50,000 bases of DNA, taken from contig NC_135553.1 in the NCBI RefSeq assembly GCF_964340395.1, positions 16,555,001-16,605,000 of the forward strand, written 5' to 3'. The notes beneath the pieces were generated by a model. That model was not told where the DNA came from, ran no database searches, and saw only the letters and a program-made list of their open reading frames with translations. This document shows, in pieces, positions 31,111 through 44,916 of the stretch. The first letter of the stretch is position 1, and every line of letters begins with the position of its first letter. The DNA comes from Glandiceps talaboti. Taxonomy: Eukaryota; Hemichordata; Enteropneusta; Spengelidae. Position numbers and translations under genes: made by a program.

Positions 31111-32434
31111 CATCTATATAGACCCCAAAAGATTTAAAGAAAGTACAGTATGTACAAAATACAATGCATGAAATTGCAGTGACTATACCCGATATTAATA
31201 CTAGGGAAAGAAGTAGTGCAAAGAGCGATATAATTATACACTAAGAATTACAATCCACAGACCACACTACAAGAAAGAAATAAAGATACACAGCCACACG
31301 AGTGAAAGGTTCCTCGGGTGAAAGGTCTCACTTCCAAAAAAATGGATAACAAGTTGACAGAAGGATATTCCACATGAAATTTGCGGAAATGTGCACTTTA
31401 TTAAAATGATAATACACGAACAAAATGTCACTGAAGAGATATAAGCTTACACCCGCTAATGTGATTTATGATACAATGGAAAAAGGTACAAGAACTTGGC
31501 TTTGTCTTTACTCTCCTTCATTTTGGGACAATATTGTGTCAGAATATTTATGGTGTGTTTATTATTACCATTCACCATTCCCGACACTTCTTTTCCTCAC
31601 AACATTAATATACATGTATTTATTTCAGTTAGACATGCTTTTCACTCACAACTTTACTACTGCATTCAATCCTTAAGTACTACGACCTTGTTGTTAGTCC
31701 TAACAAAGATATTTAAGTAGAGCGTAGATGAAAATGCTAATAAGACTGTCAACAAATTCAAGCTGTGGCAGACCGTTTACAACCAGTACAGTTTTAACGT
31801 AGCAGATTCAAAACCAATATTTCACTTGCAAGATGTAAACTTGTCACTACACTACCTTCAGATAATATTGACCACTAGTGCAATGTCCTTTTATAAGTAA
31901 TTGTCCAATTATTAGTGAATATATCTTTGGTTATATATTTGATAAAAAGATAATGTCTCAGTTGCAGCTAGTGCAGGTTTAAAATGAGTAAACAAGTTGT
32001 TATAAATCGGTTATTATTTGACACGGGTGATCTTTTAATGTGAAAAGGTTAATTGTAAAAAGTTAAACTGGTTCTTACTCTGCTGGATGAACAACTCATA
32101 CAAAATATGTAAAAGAATTTTAAGCAGTAATTTCAACCTGATTATGAGGCTTCGTCTTGATATCTTAAGAAAACAAATTATTATTTTATTTCAGATAAAA
32201 ACGATACAACAACTTAAAAGTTGTATATAGTATCCAATTGATGAACTAAAAGATCATTAGGTTCCTCGTGCAGGAAAACTTCAAACTTCATTACACAACA
32301 GAGAAGCATTATCTGCATGCTTTCCTAACACCAACCAGACGAGCAAATCCCTAACATCAGCCATAGATCCAAATACCTAATACCATCCAGGTGTCCAAAC
32401 ACCCAACAGCAGCCATGGATCCAAACGCTTAAGC
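31111..32434 (-). other. 3' region of the arylsulfatase gene
   Basis: No other gene is seen. AATAAA lies on the minus strand at 32190-32185, about 245 bp after the stop, and is the best candidate poly(A) signal; another lies near 31397. The plus-strand ORFs at 31425-31720 have no recognisable motif. Confidence 0.4.
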
Positions 32435-35400
32435 TTAACACCAACCAGGGGTCCAGACACCACCGTAGTTATCAGGGTTACAACCCTTGAAGTCTGGTGG
32501 GGGGTTTATTGCCGGCATAAGGCCTTTTTCGTGTTCTTTCAGCCTCTGTCTCAATTCTTCGACCTTTTGGGGATATTTTTCGGCCAGATCGTGTCGTTCC
32601 TCGGGGTCATCTAGTTATTTTGGAAGCAAATACTTTTGTAATTAATGGAAAGCACAAATTTAGATCTTGTACGTTGTTATGATAGTAACTCCACACCAAG
32701 GATGGAAATGATGTGACCGTAGAGAGATATACTTCTGTGACCAGGAGTAAATAGTTTTTCGAAGGTCTCTGTCTTAGTAAAATCTTCGGTTCTTTTCTTG
32801 GATACTGAATAGAATTTCATGTATGTATGTCTGTCTGTCTGCTAGTCAGTCAGTCAGTCAGTCAGTCAGTCAGTCAGTAGTCCTCTTTTTCTCTCATTCC
32901 CGTTAGAAAAATGATAAGGCGAATCATTCCTTCGTCTAAAACATGTCTTACCTTTTAGATTAAACAGCAACGTAACGTTGGCAGCTGGTGGAACTTTACC
33001 TAATTCACCAAAATGTACCGGTGTATGTGTGAATTTAATATCTTTTGATTTTGGTGGTTTATGCCAGCCATCTGTAAGAAAACGTTATAACTGTGGTAAT
33101 TACGGGTACTGTGTTCTTATTTTGACAGAAAAGTCACTAAAATGCTAAATAAACCTCGATAGATTGTCAATGATAAACTATTCATCACAATTCCATACAT
33201 CTATCCGTCCATTCAGCCATCAAAATCATTGATTATAAGGATAGTAATATTTCATCACTTTTCCGATCGACCTCTTAATTGACCATCTATCAATAAACCA
33301 AACAACTATGCACCAATCAAACTTCAAGAATTCAAACTACAACGGTTACAAACAAACTAATCAAACAAAGAACTCTTACTGGATCTTACCATGGAAGTAT
33401 ACTTCCATGATCTGATTTAGTGACGAACAGTAGCGTCCTATTGCTATTTTACTAACCTGTATAATCAAGACTTCTTCTCGGGTAGAAAATCTCTGGATTG
33501 CCGAGTATCAGTTTATAGTCACCGACTCTGGTAAAGTAAATGATTCAAGAAAGAACTTAAAAATTTCATTAATAACGTCGTTTTCTGACTGACTATTATT
33601 ACAGATGTACCAGAGATTACTTACACTGGTGCGCGCGCGTCACAGTGCAGTGTGGGTACTCAGGGGTATTTGCACTCATGCTTGCAATGTTTTCTATTGT
33701 ACTTTCACTCGTTATAGGGCTCGTGAAAGTACGGACGCAGAGAACACTGCAAACACTCGTGCAAATACCACGAGTACACCGCACTTGCACTATCACGTGT
33801 CATACGGATTTTGTCATATTCTAGCACTCGTGTTCATGGATATATGAATTTATATGATTACAAAAAAGTTTTCAAATGAAACGAGAATCATGTGCACTCT
33901 AAGCGTAATCGTTGATAATTTGAGTACACGATTTCCATATATGGCACATCATCGAGTTACTTCCATATTTGGTAATGTTGAATAAGAGAATGACCATGTT
34001 TGGTATTCACTGACCTGATTGCAGAACCCGTCGGCTCCACGTCATCTATGTTGTATACCATCTCTTCCCGTGGGGACGGCTTCCGTTCCGATATAGTGTC
34101 CCAAACATCGAACCCATCCAAATCACTTTCTATTTAGATATTGAATCACGGAATGTTATATTTGAGACTATGGTAACTCAAAAACAATATTTGGGTTGGA
34201 TAGACCAAATTTGCATATCCATCCACATCACGCTTGATAGTGGCTCAGACAACTGTATGCAAGTATCGCCATGTCAAAATAAAGTCTACTGTATACTATT
34301 ACTGCCATATGATATTCATTCATATTCAAAAAGTACACGTCCAAGATTTTTTATTGAAAATAAATAAATAAATAAATAAATATATATATATATACATTTT
34401 CCTGTTTGCCACTTGCTAAATTTTACTCAAATGTGTCTAAATACATTTTTTTTTAAGTAGAGTTGCGTTGAAAAATTTAACTTTCACCCTAGCCTATTCA
34501 ACAACCTTTTAAGTATCAACCAAAAGTGAATTTGAATAAAAACACAAACCTGGTTCACCGCCCGCTAACTTAACAAAGGTACTGTGGAAGTCTGTGATGT
34601 GTATAAGCCTATAGAAGATTACCATACCAAGTGTTAATGTTAAACTCAGTGAATCAGTACTCGAAAAAGATTTGGAATCTCGTACCGACATGTTCTGATA
34701 TATAAGGAGTACAGAATGGTAGTAGTTATAATGACAATGTAAACTCAACTCACTCATTGTTTACATAACCTTGTTTCTTCAGTTTGGAACTACCACCAGA
34801 TACAAAACCAGGTACCCTTGATGACCCCTCGAAGAGATTCCCAGCTGCACCCCTTAATGGCCAGTTACTAGCTGCGAGGTAAGGTACTCCGCCATTCTAA
34901 CAAGGAAAGTTGTAAAAACTATAACAGTTACTATTTATGTGTACATATCATGTGTTGATATATTTACGTTACGCCTTGTTTGTATGTAGTTGTAGTCCGG
35001 GAGTTGTTGTACCTAAAATGGAATACGGGATAAACTAAACATTCAGACACTGCCATAATAACACTTGTATACTAAAACACATGTACACATTATTACAGAC
35101 AAAATATAAAGTATGCGACATTTCGAAACAGTCAACAGTCAAACATTCGTTTGTGATGCTACACTAATTTGTGAAAAACTCTGCATTTTTATTACAATTT
35201 ACGCCACCGTGTATGTAATGTATGCATTCCTAGTTTATCCATTCCATTCATTTTTTAGAATTCACGACTGCAATGCTAGCAGTGCTTGAATTATATGTGC
35301 CATTATATATGATTGATAACAGTTATTATAATATACTTAGTGATAATGCTGTACCATGATTCGCTAGAATCAGTCACGTGATATGAAAATAGAATGACTA

Positions 35401-37174
35401 TTTCCCTAGAGAAATAGTTCCATCAACTTTTACATGGTCACGTGACCACCGCGCGTTCACAGCAGGTCAAAATGGCGTCTTCTAACGATGTTGTCTGCCA
35501 CCACGAGTTCACAGCATGAGGAATTAATATTATAAAACACATATTGCCTGGCCTATATTCGGGCTATAGCACCCGTTCATTACCCCCTCGTGACTGTGAG
35601 TTACCACAATCACATGCTATTTCCCTCGGCCTTTGGCCTCGGGAAATAGCATGTGATTCTGGTTATTCACAGTCCCTCGGGTGTAATAAACGGGTGCTAT
35701 AGCCCTCATGGCCAGGCAATATGTGTTCATTATACCATGCACGAGCTAGGCTCAACAAAAAACATAGAATATGTGATCGTTCTACGTATATAATATACGT
35801 CAAGACAACGCGTGTCTACGTCACGACAACGCGTGTCTACATCTGATGTAATTTATTATAATTTATTCATTGGTTCTGATGTGTTCGAAATATGAGTCAA
35901 AGCGCTCAAAATAAAATTATCGACATTACTTTCCTATGAAAGACCGGTGAGGACTTCTTTTTTATATTACTGGCGCTGGTATAATTATATTATTCCCCAA
36001 TATTTTTCTTCATTCAGCCAGAAAGTACTCACGACCTAAAGGATTCGTAGTGACAAGGGCCCCTCAGGTCACCCGTATTTTCCTTAATTGGCTGAACGAA
36101 GAAAAATATGGGGAAATAATATCTAAATCTGTACGACCGTTAATTAACAATTGTGTACCAGCAATTTGAATATATGTGTCTATAAATGTCGTGTACTGCA
36201 AAACTAGAACTTGCCAAATGACCTGAATATTGTTGGTTTTTGTATGCAGATGTAGGTATGACGGTACCCCTCATTCTACGATGAACCTTAGACAATAATA
36301 GAGAAAGATCTCAGTCTTAAGCGTCTATGGGTCAACATAATCATTGGTTTTGCTGTCACGGTTCACGATATGAGTCAAAGCGCTCGAAATTGCCATCACT
36401 TTTCCTTATTTTTTTTTATTACTGGCAATGGCATAATTATATTATTCCTCAATATTTTTCTTCATTCAAAGTCCTCGTTACCTAAAGGCTGTGGTAGTGA
36501 CAACGGCCCCTTAGGTCACTCGTATTTTCCTTAATTGGCTGGAATGAAAATATCTAACTATGCACCGTACTACCATTAACAATTGATGTGTACCAGCGAT
36601 ATGAATGTGTTTTTAAATGTTTTGTTTTGCAAAATTAGAATTTGCCATATGGAATTTCATACATCTGTGCAAAAGTTCAGTCTAATAAGTTAATGAAAGC
36701 GATTCATATTCGGACAGTTATGGGGACATTGCCAACTTTCGAGAATTTTGGACAATATTCTGAAGTCACGCATGCGTCGTGACTTCATAAAACACTGACG
36801 AAGCCATCGTGGATACCTGGCGAAAGCTTTGGTGACTTAATTGTAAATTTCGGTGCAATACAAAGTTAAATCGATTAACTTTAAAGACCTTAATATTATT
36901 GGCTTTTGTATGTGGATGTAGGTATGACGGTACCCCTCATTATATGGTGAACCATAGATATTAGAGAAAGATCTCTCTCCAACGTCAATGGGTAAACATA
37001 GTCACGGTGGCTATAAAGATTTTACAATTTATTGAATTACAAACAAGAACTTAGCATCTGTTGTTTCACATTGATTTTGAAGTAGGACGCTAAGATAAAA
37101 TTGTTTATAAATTAAATACTGAATCCTCATCCATATGGCCACTTTAAGTTGTCAGTTATTTGTGTCTATGTCTG

Positions 37175-37205
<31 letters not shown>

Positions 37206-40200
37206 CTGTCTGTCTGTCTGCCTGTCTATATATGTGTGTGTTTCTCTATATGTGTATGTCTAGCTAGGTTGTTTTTATATGTACATCGATGAAGGACAGG
37301 TACGTAGAAACACAGGTAGGTAGGTTGGTTGCATAGTTACATAGAATGCGTGAATTAATTAGCATTAATTGTATAATATGCCTATTTCGGTATGTGTAAT
37401 TCTGTACATCTACAGTATACGATGATAAAAGAGTTTTACTTAGGCTTGAAACGTGAAAAGTAACAATATATTATCTTACGTCACTAAAGAAGACAAACAC
37501 TGTATCTTCCCACATCCCACGTTCCTTCAAAGTTCTGCTCAAATTACCAACAGTATCATCAATTGCTGATACCATGGCTGCAATATAAAAGTTAACATAG
37601 TATTACGTAATATGCTTGAAAATATGAACACCCTAGGGCATCGCTCTGGTCAGTATACCTTGCAAAGAAATGTAAAAGATATCTGATTGCCAGGTTCAAT
37701 TGTCCAACGCATATATTTCAGTCAGTTTTCTGTTGGTGGAAACTGGTCAAGTATGAACGGTAGGCAACTACCCCTCTAGTCAGCATCTCGGTACTCTAAA
37801 TATATTACCCAGCATGCAGTATATGTTTCTTGTTTTCCTGATCTAATCTCTATTTTACATCTATCTCTATTGCAGTTTGTGTCATAAAATATGACATTGG
37901 TTAAAATACGATTGTAATCGATATCAATGTAAAACACTTCAAAGATGGCAGTCAACGGGTACGTCACGAACGCAAAATCCTGCGACTTCTATCACGTCAA
38001 GGGATATCATTTTCCTAAAAGTTCAGACAGGGAAAAAGTAGAAACTATCAACCAGTTTCCTTTCAGAGAAGACGATGTTCTCATCGCTAGTTTCCAAAAG
38101 TCTGGCTCAACCTGGATGACACAAATGCTGAGGAAAATGTACAGTGACTGGGGTCTATGTGAAGTGGGTGATATGAGCGACGCTTCTATATTGGATTGGC
38201 TATTTCTGACACCTGAGGTGAAAACATTCCGACAAGATTGGAAAAGGTCTTTCGAAAAGCAAATGGACACTATGCCATCGCCTAGATTACTTCGTACATT
38301 TGTACCAGTAGATATTTTATGCCCTGAAAAACACGTGAAGGAAAGGAAACTGAGGGTTATATACACATCACGCAATCCGAAAGATGTCTTAGTGTCTTTG
38401 GTACCATTTCAGTCATGAATATGCTAATGGTATGTATGTTGCACCTAACTGGGAAGACACCTTAGCTTGGTTTGTAGAAGGACGCGTACGCCTACGAAAT
38501 AGTCCTTGGTTAAATCACGTGATGTCATGGCATAAACTTGGCCTGGCTGACAACGTACTACACGTCAAATACGAAGATATGAAACGAAACCTTGAGATGG
38601 TAATTCGCCGGATTGCAGATTTTTTGGATAGACCCATTGCAGAGGAAAGAATCCGGATTGTTGCCGAATCATCCACTTTCGAAGCAATGAAGTCCAAGGA
38701 AACAGCAATCAGTTTAACGGCAGAGTCGAAGAACTTTTTTAGGAAAGGAATAATCGGCGATTGGAAAAACCAATTTACTGTCGCACAAAACGAATATTTC
38801 GACCAGGTGATAACTCACAAATTAAAGGACAGTGGACTTGATTTCATATACGAGTAAACTTTATCATGATGGTCTTATTATAATATAATAATATAATTAT
38901 CAAGTTGACTGCGACGAGATATCATTTTAAAATGAGTATTTGACATCTTTGACAACTCTTTATACAGAAGTGTAGTCTATTTTATGTAAACAATTTTCCA
39001 CAACAGGACAAATCGACCTAGAACTTCGCTCTCTTGTCTTATACGATATATAACTACGGAAAACAAGCAGTCGGCTAACCATTATGCACACTAAAACTAT
39101 TATGTGGTTGTATGTGGGAGATTACACAAATTAATCAAATGGTTAATAGTGGTGCCTCGGTTATGTGGTTATAATCATCCAAAGATAGTGTGAACACTGG
39201 AAATCATTGTCAATATTGGGTGGGCAGTGGACTGGCGGGCAAGTTAAGACCCAGTGGGAGAAGGAGGGCCATTATATCTTTATGAATGGCAGTGTCCTTG
39301 ATGTCTTCAGACGCCATGTGAACTCTGACTCCAGACCGGTGAAACACAAGACTCCTGTGAAAAGTGTCAGGAAACCACTCGAGTTGAAACAAATCGCCTG
39401 AGTATCTTACTAACATCGCTGGATTTGAGGGATTACTTGACAAACATCTTTAATATTAACATGGCCAAACCTTTCCGTTTTGCTCTACAAAAACGTCCCG
39501 ACACTAAATCTGTCTGTGGACAGTTACTCATGACAAAGCATCATCTGATTCACCAAAACTCCTTACTAACATTGCTAAATCACACCTTGCTTATTTTCCT
39601 GATCTGGCTTGACAAAAATTTTATCAACAACATTACTTTTTCTTTGCAAGCGCTACCAGTCTGTACTCTAAACCCTTATACGTTGGAGATTTACAGTTTT
39701 TGTAAATGACTTAATGCATCATTTTACCAACCAAGCAACCAATCAATCGATCAATCAATCAATCCAATCTATCAATCAATAATTCAATAAATCATTCAAT
39801 CAATCAACCAACCAATCAATCACTTAATCAAGCAAGCGAGCATGTAATCAATCAATCAATCATGTAATCGATCACTCAATCAATCAATAAATCAATCAAT
39901 CAATTAATTAATTAATCAACCATGAAATCATGTATTTAGTTAATGAATCTTTAGCTTTCTAAATATCATAGGAAACCCAAGCACACATACAACACCTACC
40001 CGATAATCCTCTTCTGGCTTCGTTCTCAACGTCTGCATATAAATCCCAGTACCGTTGAGGTGCCTGGAAATAAATTTTATTCTATGTTTTAGTCTATCCT
40101 ATTATGTGTTCGGTCTTTGAAATGTGTTTTAAGCTTATGTTTCTCAGTGTCCTTCATTTTTTTCAAGAGTGTTAAAGTTTTAACCAATACACACTACGTA

Positions 40201-43200
40201 ATTTAAAATATAATTTTATGAATAGAAAGTTTTCACCTGCATACTTGTTCTATTTTGTGATATTTCTGTCTAATGTACCAAGCAAAGAATAGATCAAGTT
40301 CTTTTGAACCTTTAGAGTTTGGCTATGCGATTGCCCCGGTTACTTTGCATTTGTAGCTACCTTATATATAGCATCTTGTTACTTTCTTCATGTCTTATTC
40401 AATTGTTCACACTTTATCTTTTGAAATTTAAACCTCCATCCAGTCACGAACGTCCTTGTCTTCGATCACTCACTCACTCACTCACTCACTCACTCACTCA
40501 CCCACTCACTCACTCACTCACTCACTCACTCACTCATTCACTCACTCACTCACTCTATTCTGTAATTGATTATTTGTTAGGAATCGATCGGTGGCTGTTC
40601 AACGAATCACACTTACACTAACACTTGGTTGGAGAGAAATGACCAGTTGCGATAGATTTCAATAAATAAACAAATACATTAATGAATGAATAAATTATTA
40701 ATTAATTAATTAACTAATTACAAAATAAAATAAATAAATAAATTAATTAATTTATTATTTCTTACAAGCATGTATCGACAAATTAATTAATTAATTAATT
40801 AATTAATTAAAAATATAAAATAAACAAACTAAACATTACCTCACTTGGCCACTTCGGAAGATCAAGTGCAAAGTACATAAACATTGGTTGGTCCAAGGGA
40901 TGTTCGTTGATGATCTTCTCAGCTCTTGTAACGAACATTTCCTAGAGGGGTGTATACAATAATCAAAGTAAGATCATCGAAAACTAAACTACTATAAATA
41001 GTACATTGACCTTGACTGCAACCAATAGGACTTTCAAACGCATGAATGCTGTATGGGCTTAGCTATCATAACCATTAAACTTCTTTAGAGCACTACTGCG
41101 CATGGCACAAGCTGACTGTGTATTTGCATAATACCTCTATTAAAATATACTAGTCTTCTAGTATAATATTAATGTCGATGCATGACTTCTATGACTATCA
41201 CATGACAATTGACCATTGTACAATGCAAACCGGAAGTGGAGAATATAGCGCCCTCTAGTGTCTTCTGGCCTTGTTAGAATACATTATTACATAGTAGGGA
41301 TTAAATGTCTATAGAAAGGTTACTCCCGAAACGTCAGCTGTTTATGAATTTATTGGACTGTGTATATTTTATTTCAACAATTTTTTTTAATTGATTACGT
41401 CTTTGGTTCGTCAATAAGTCATGTCTTAATCATGTTTGAGTTCTGCCAGTAGCAAGTGTAATGTATGAAGACAACGTAGAGTAAACTCGGAGTACTGTGT
41501 GCTTCAGTAAATAGAATACTACCCCAAAAAGTATAAACACAGCTTGTGCCCCTTTAAATCTAAAGGATACAATCATGTTGAGGTTTTGCCTATCTAGTAA
41601 AAACTTGTCGGTTCATTTTGATCCAATAATCAAGATTGAACAATCATAGTCAGTTTATACTCACTGTTATAAATTTATCACTTGGCTGTACAACGCCAGT
41701 ATTATCCCGAAAATCATAGCCACCAAGGTCTGTCGATAAAAAGAAAACGAATATGTGACCATGGTAACACATCATATATCCTTAACATGCATATCTAGAA
41801 ATTCATAAATTAGAGAAATCATGACTTGATTGACATATATACAATTCTGTCACGTGATTCCAGTGATGAGTCGTGTTACCAACCCAGAACATCAGGCTGA
41901 TAAACTTAGTATATACTTTTGAAGGACGTATAACCCTATATATCTAATGTGTACCAACGCAGACACTTGTCTGACCGACTATCTGAGGTGAAAATAATGA
42001 GATGGATTTGGGTTATTATGAAATGATCCCCCCTCCGTCTTACCTCTGTCCTGTACGGTATGGTGAGTCTTGTCGAAGTGGGTCAATAAGAGACTGTAAT
42101 AGCCATAGAACGAATCAAAGCCACGGTACGTAGGTGTGTACTCCCATTTACACATACCTAGATGCCACCTTGTATAGTTGGACAAAAGCATTACATGTTA
42201 CTTGTACACAATTAGTCATTATTCTGTATTTTGTCTTTAGGTTTGTGTAGTTAAAAACGTCTTTGTAAGTCCGTACAGATTTTGGATAATATGCCGACGT
42301 AAAACCAAAGAAGAAAACCACAATAGGGAATAGTAACAATGAAAGAATGAATGAACGAACGAACGAATACATGGATGGATGGATGGATGGATGGATGCGT
42401 GGATGGATGGATGAATGGATTGGTGGGTGGGTGGATGAACGAACGAATGAATGAATGAATGAATGAATGAATGAATGAATGAATGAATGAATAAATGAAT
42501 AAATACATAAATTAATTAATTAATTAACGAAAGACCGAACGAATGGATAAATGAATGGATGGAAGAACGATTTGAATGAATGAAGGAAGGGAGGATTTTA
42601 GAAAGTGAATGAATGAATGAATGAATGAATGAATGAATGAATGAAATTGTGGATAAAAAAATTATGAAATTTTACACGAATTAAATTATTTTTTAATTAA
42701 ATTAGATTAAGTCAAAGTCGAAAAACATGGTGAAGTTAATTTCAGATGCAAAATAAATATAATTCATCCGTACTGTTATCCATTTGGAAGAAAAGAATTT
42801 ACTTACTTTCCGACTAAGTGAGTTCTGTATCCTAGATCTCTGAGTTTCTCTGGTAGTATCTTGATATTGAGAGGAAGTCCATGTGGTTGAACTGACCATA
42901 ATATCTGGTGCTGTAAAGATCGATTCGTATCATTCAAAGATATTGACCATACTCTGAATGCACGTATTTGACAGAACAGAGAGATAGTTCGAAACTTAAA
43001 ATTTTCGGGTTATATCTGTTGTATGCTATGTGTACAACCGTCTTGGATAAAATATTATGTCAATGATTCGATGACGTAAATTAATTTACTCAAAAGAATG
43101 ACGTCATCAGATCTCTTTTACATCATTTCAAATGCAATTTGCGAGATATGGCAGTAGTAACTAACAAGTTTAAGCATGCTTCAGTAAGTCAAACGACGTA

Positions 43201-44819
43201 TTTCGCTTCTTATGCCAATTTATATGACTTAGAAATCCACGAATTTTATGTATGTCCCCCTTTATCTGTAGACGATTTCCTACAGATGATAGAGAGGTTT
43301 TTTTTAAATTCACGTTCAGGTCGGATTCATATGATAACTAGACTGACAATGGCGCCGTGTACATACGGTAGAAGAGGACATTCGCTGGGAACATTTACTG
43401 TGATATCAGCTATTTTTTTAGATAAAAGATTTTTACCTGTAGTCCGACTTTGAAAGGATAGTAACCACTCATAAACGCCGCTCTGCTCCTAATGAAAACA
43501 AAAATCAGAGAGAACTTTTAGTGTCCGTTCGAAGTCAAATTTCATCACCGTTTTTAATTTAAAAACAATAATTATATTATGTGGTATTCTTTGAATAAGT
43601 TAGCAGCGATACGATAATTTGATGACCCGAGACTAGATTGAGGGTATAGTAAGTAAGTAATTGTATTATATTGACATGAGGTGATAAAATACCTCCCAGC
43701 CCATCGGGCTTAAGCTTATAAGTCACCTGGAACAAAAAAGGATACATTGACAATGTAAGGAGGTTACTTCTAGTACAATCTGATTAAAATCCGATGTAGA
43801 TGTCGGCTAATCGTGCATTGCTATCTTACCATCGTTATTTAGCTTGAATTGACCTTCGTAGTAGATGTTTACGTTTTTAGCCTGATCGCCTCCTCTAGAG
43901 GAAGCGATCAGGCTAAAAACGTAAACATCTACTACGAAGGTCAATTCAAGCTAAATAACGATGGTAAGATAGCAATGCACGATTAGCCGACATCTACATC
44001 GGATTTTAATCAGAATGCTTCTAAAGTTCTAGTAATAATATACACTTTATAACTCGGTTGAACATGCACTAGCTGTTACTGGGGTATTTGTTTTCGATCA
44101 GACGATCGCCAATGATATGTTCTCTGAAATGTGTTTTTAAAAACGATATTCAGACACTGTACATGTCAATTAGTGTTCTTTTTTATCTAGAAGTACATTT
44201 GTACATGTAGTATATCAATAAGTTGACATTGTGATTCATTGGGCTGGGGTACTGATTGTTGGGTGCGGCCCCGAAAATCGATTTGACTGTATATATTGAA
44301 CCATACTACGTGTACTACTACTACTACACAAATATGCCTGCTAACAGGTGATTCAATACTGTTAAGGATCAAGTTATTATCTCTAACAAAACAGTTCAAA
44401 AATCGTTGAAGTTGTTGTAAGTGCACTCAAGTATCTTTCGTATCGGAACTGAACATCATGTTACATGTATCAGCATACCGTGAATCAGTACGTGGAAACC
44501 GTAGTCCTATTTTACTCCCGATCCCCGCCCAACACTGTGATACAACTAAATATGATCACTTCCAATTTTATATCCCTCTCGTTTTTTTTCGAAACTTACG
44601 GTGTACAGAGGGGTTGAGAGTAAGATTGGTTCAGCAATACGCCCTCACTGGCGAGTCTGTTCATATTTGGTGTAATCATATCGGGATTATTCCAACCAAC
44701 ATCACCCCACCCTGACAGATAAAACATAAACAAAGGCAATCTTAATGTTAAAACGTTAAACTGAATGCCATATTATGTAATGCGACACAAACGACACAAA
44801 ACAACACGAAACAAACAAA

Positions 44820-44882
<63 letters not shown>

Positions 44883-44884
44883 AA

Positions 44885-44916
<32 letters not shown>

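Larger units (their letters stand above)
30846..40070. repeat. Segmental duplication unit 2
   Basis: The more complete unit. It carries the 3' flank (30846-31110), exons 17 to 10 of the arylsulfatase and sulfotransferase copy 2 inside intron 10. It starts directly after unit 1, head to tail, with the junction at about 30835-30845. Compared with unit 1 it has a 0.4-kb foldback insertion at 35331-35734. Confidence 0.85.

Noticed and set aside
33605-33847. 80-aa ORF in arylsulfatase intron 14
   Set aside because: It lies across an imperfect palindrome and has no family motif. The foldback explains it.
40319-40621. 100-aa ORF with a hydrophobic start and Leu-Thr-His-Ser repeats
   Set aside because: The repeats translate the CACT microsatellite, and the hydrophobic part is within an arylsulfatase intron without splice signals.
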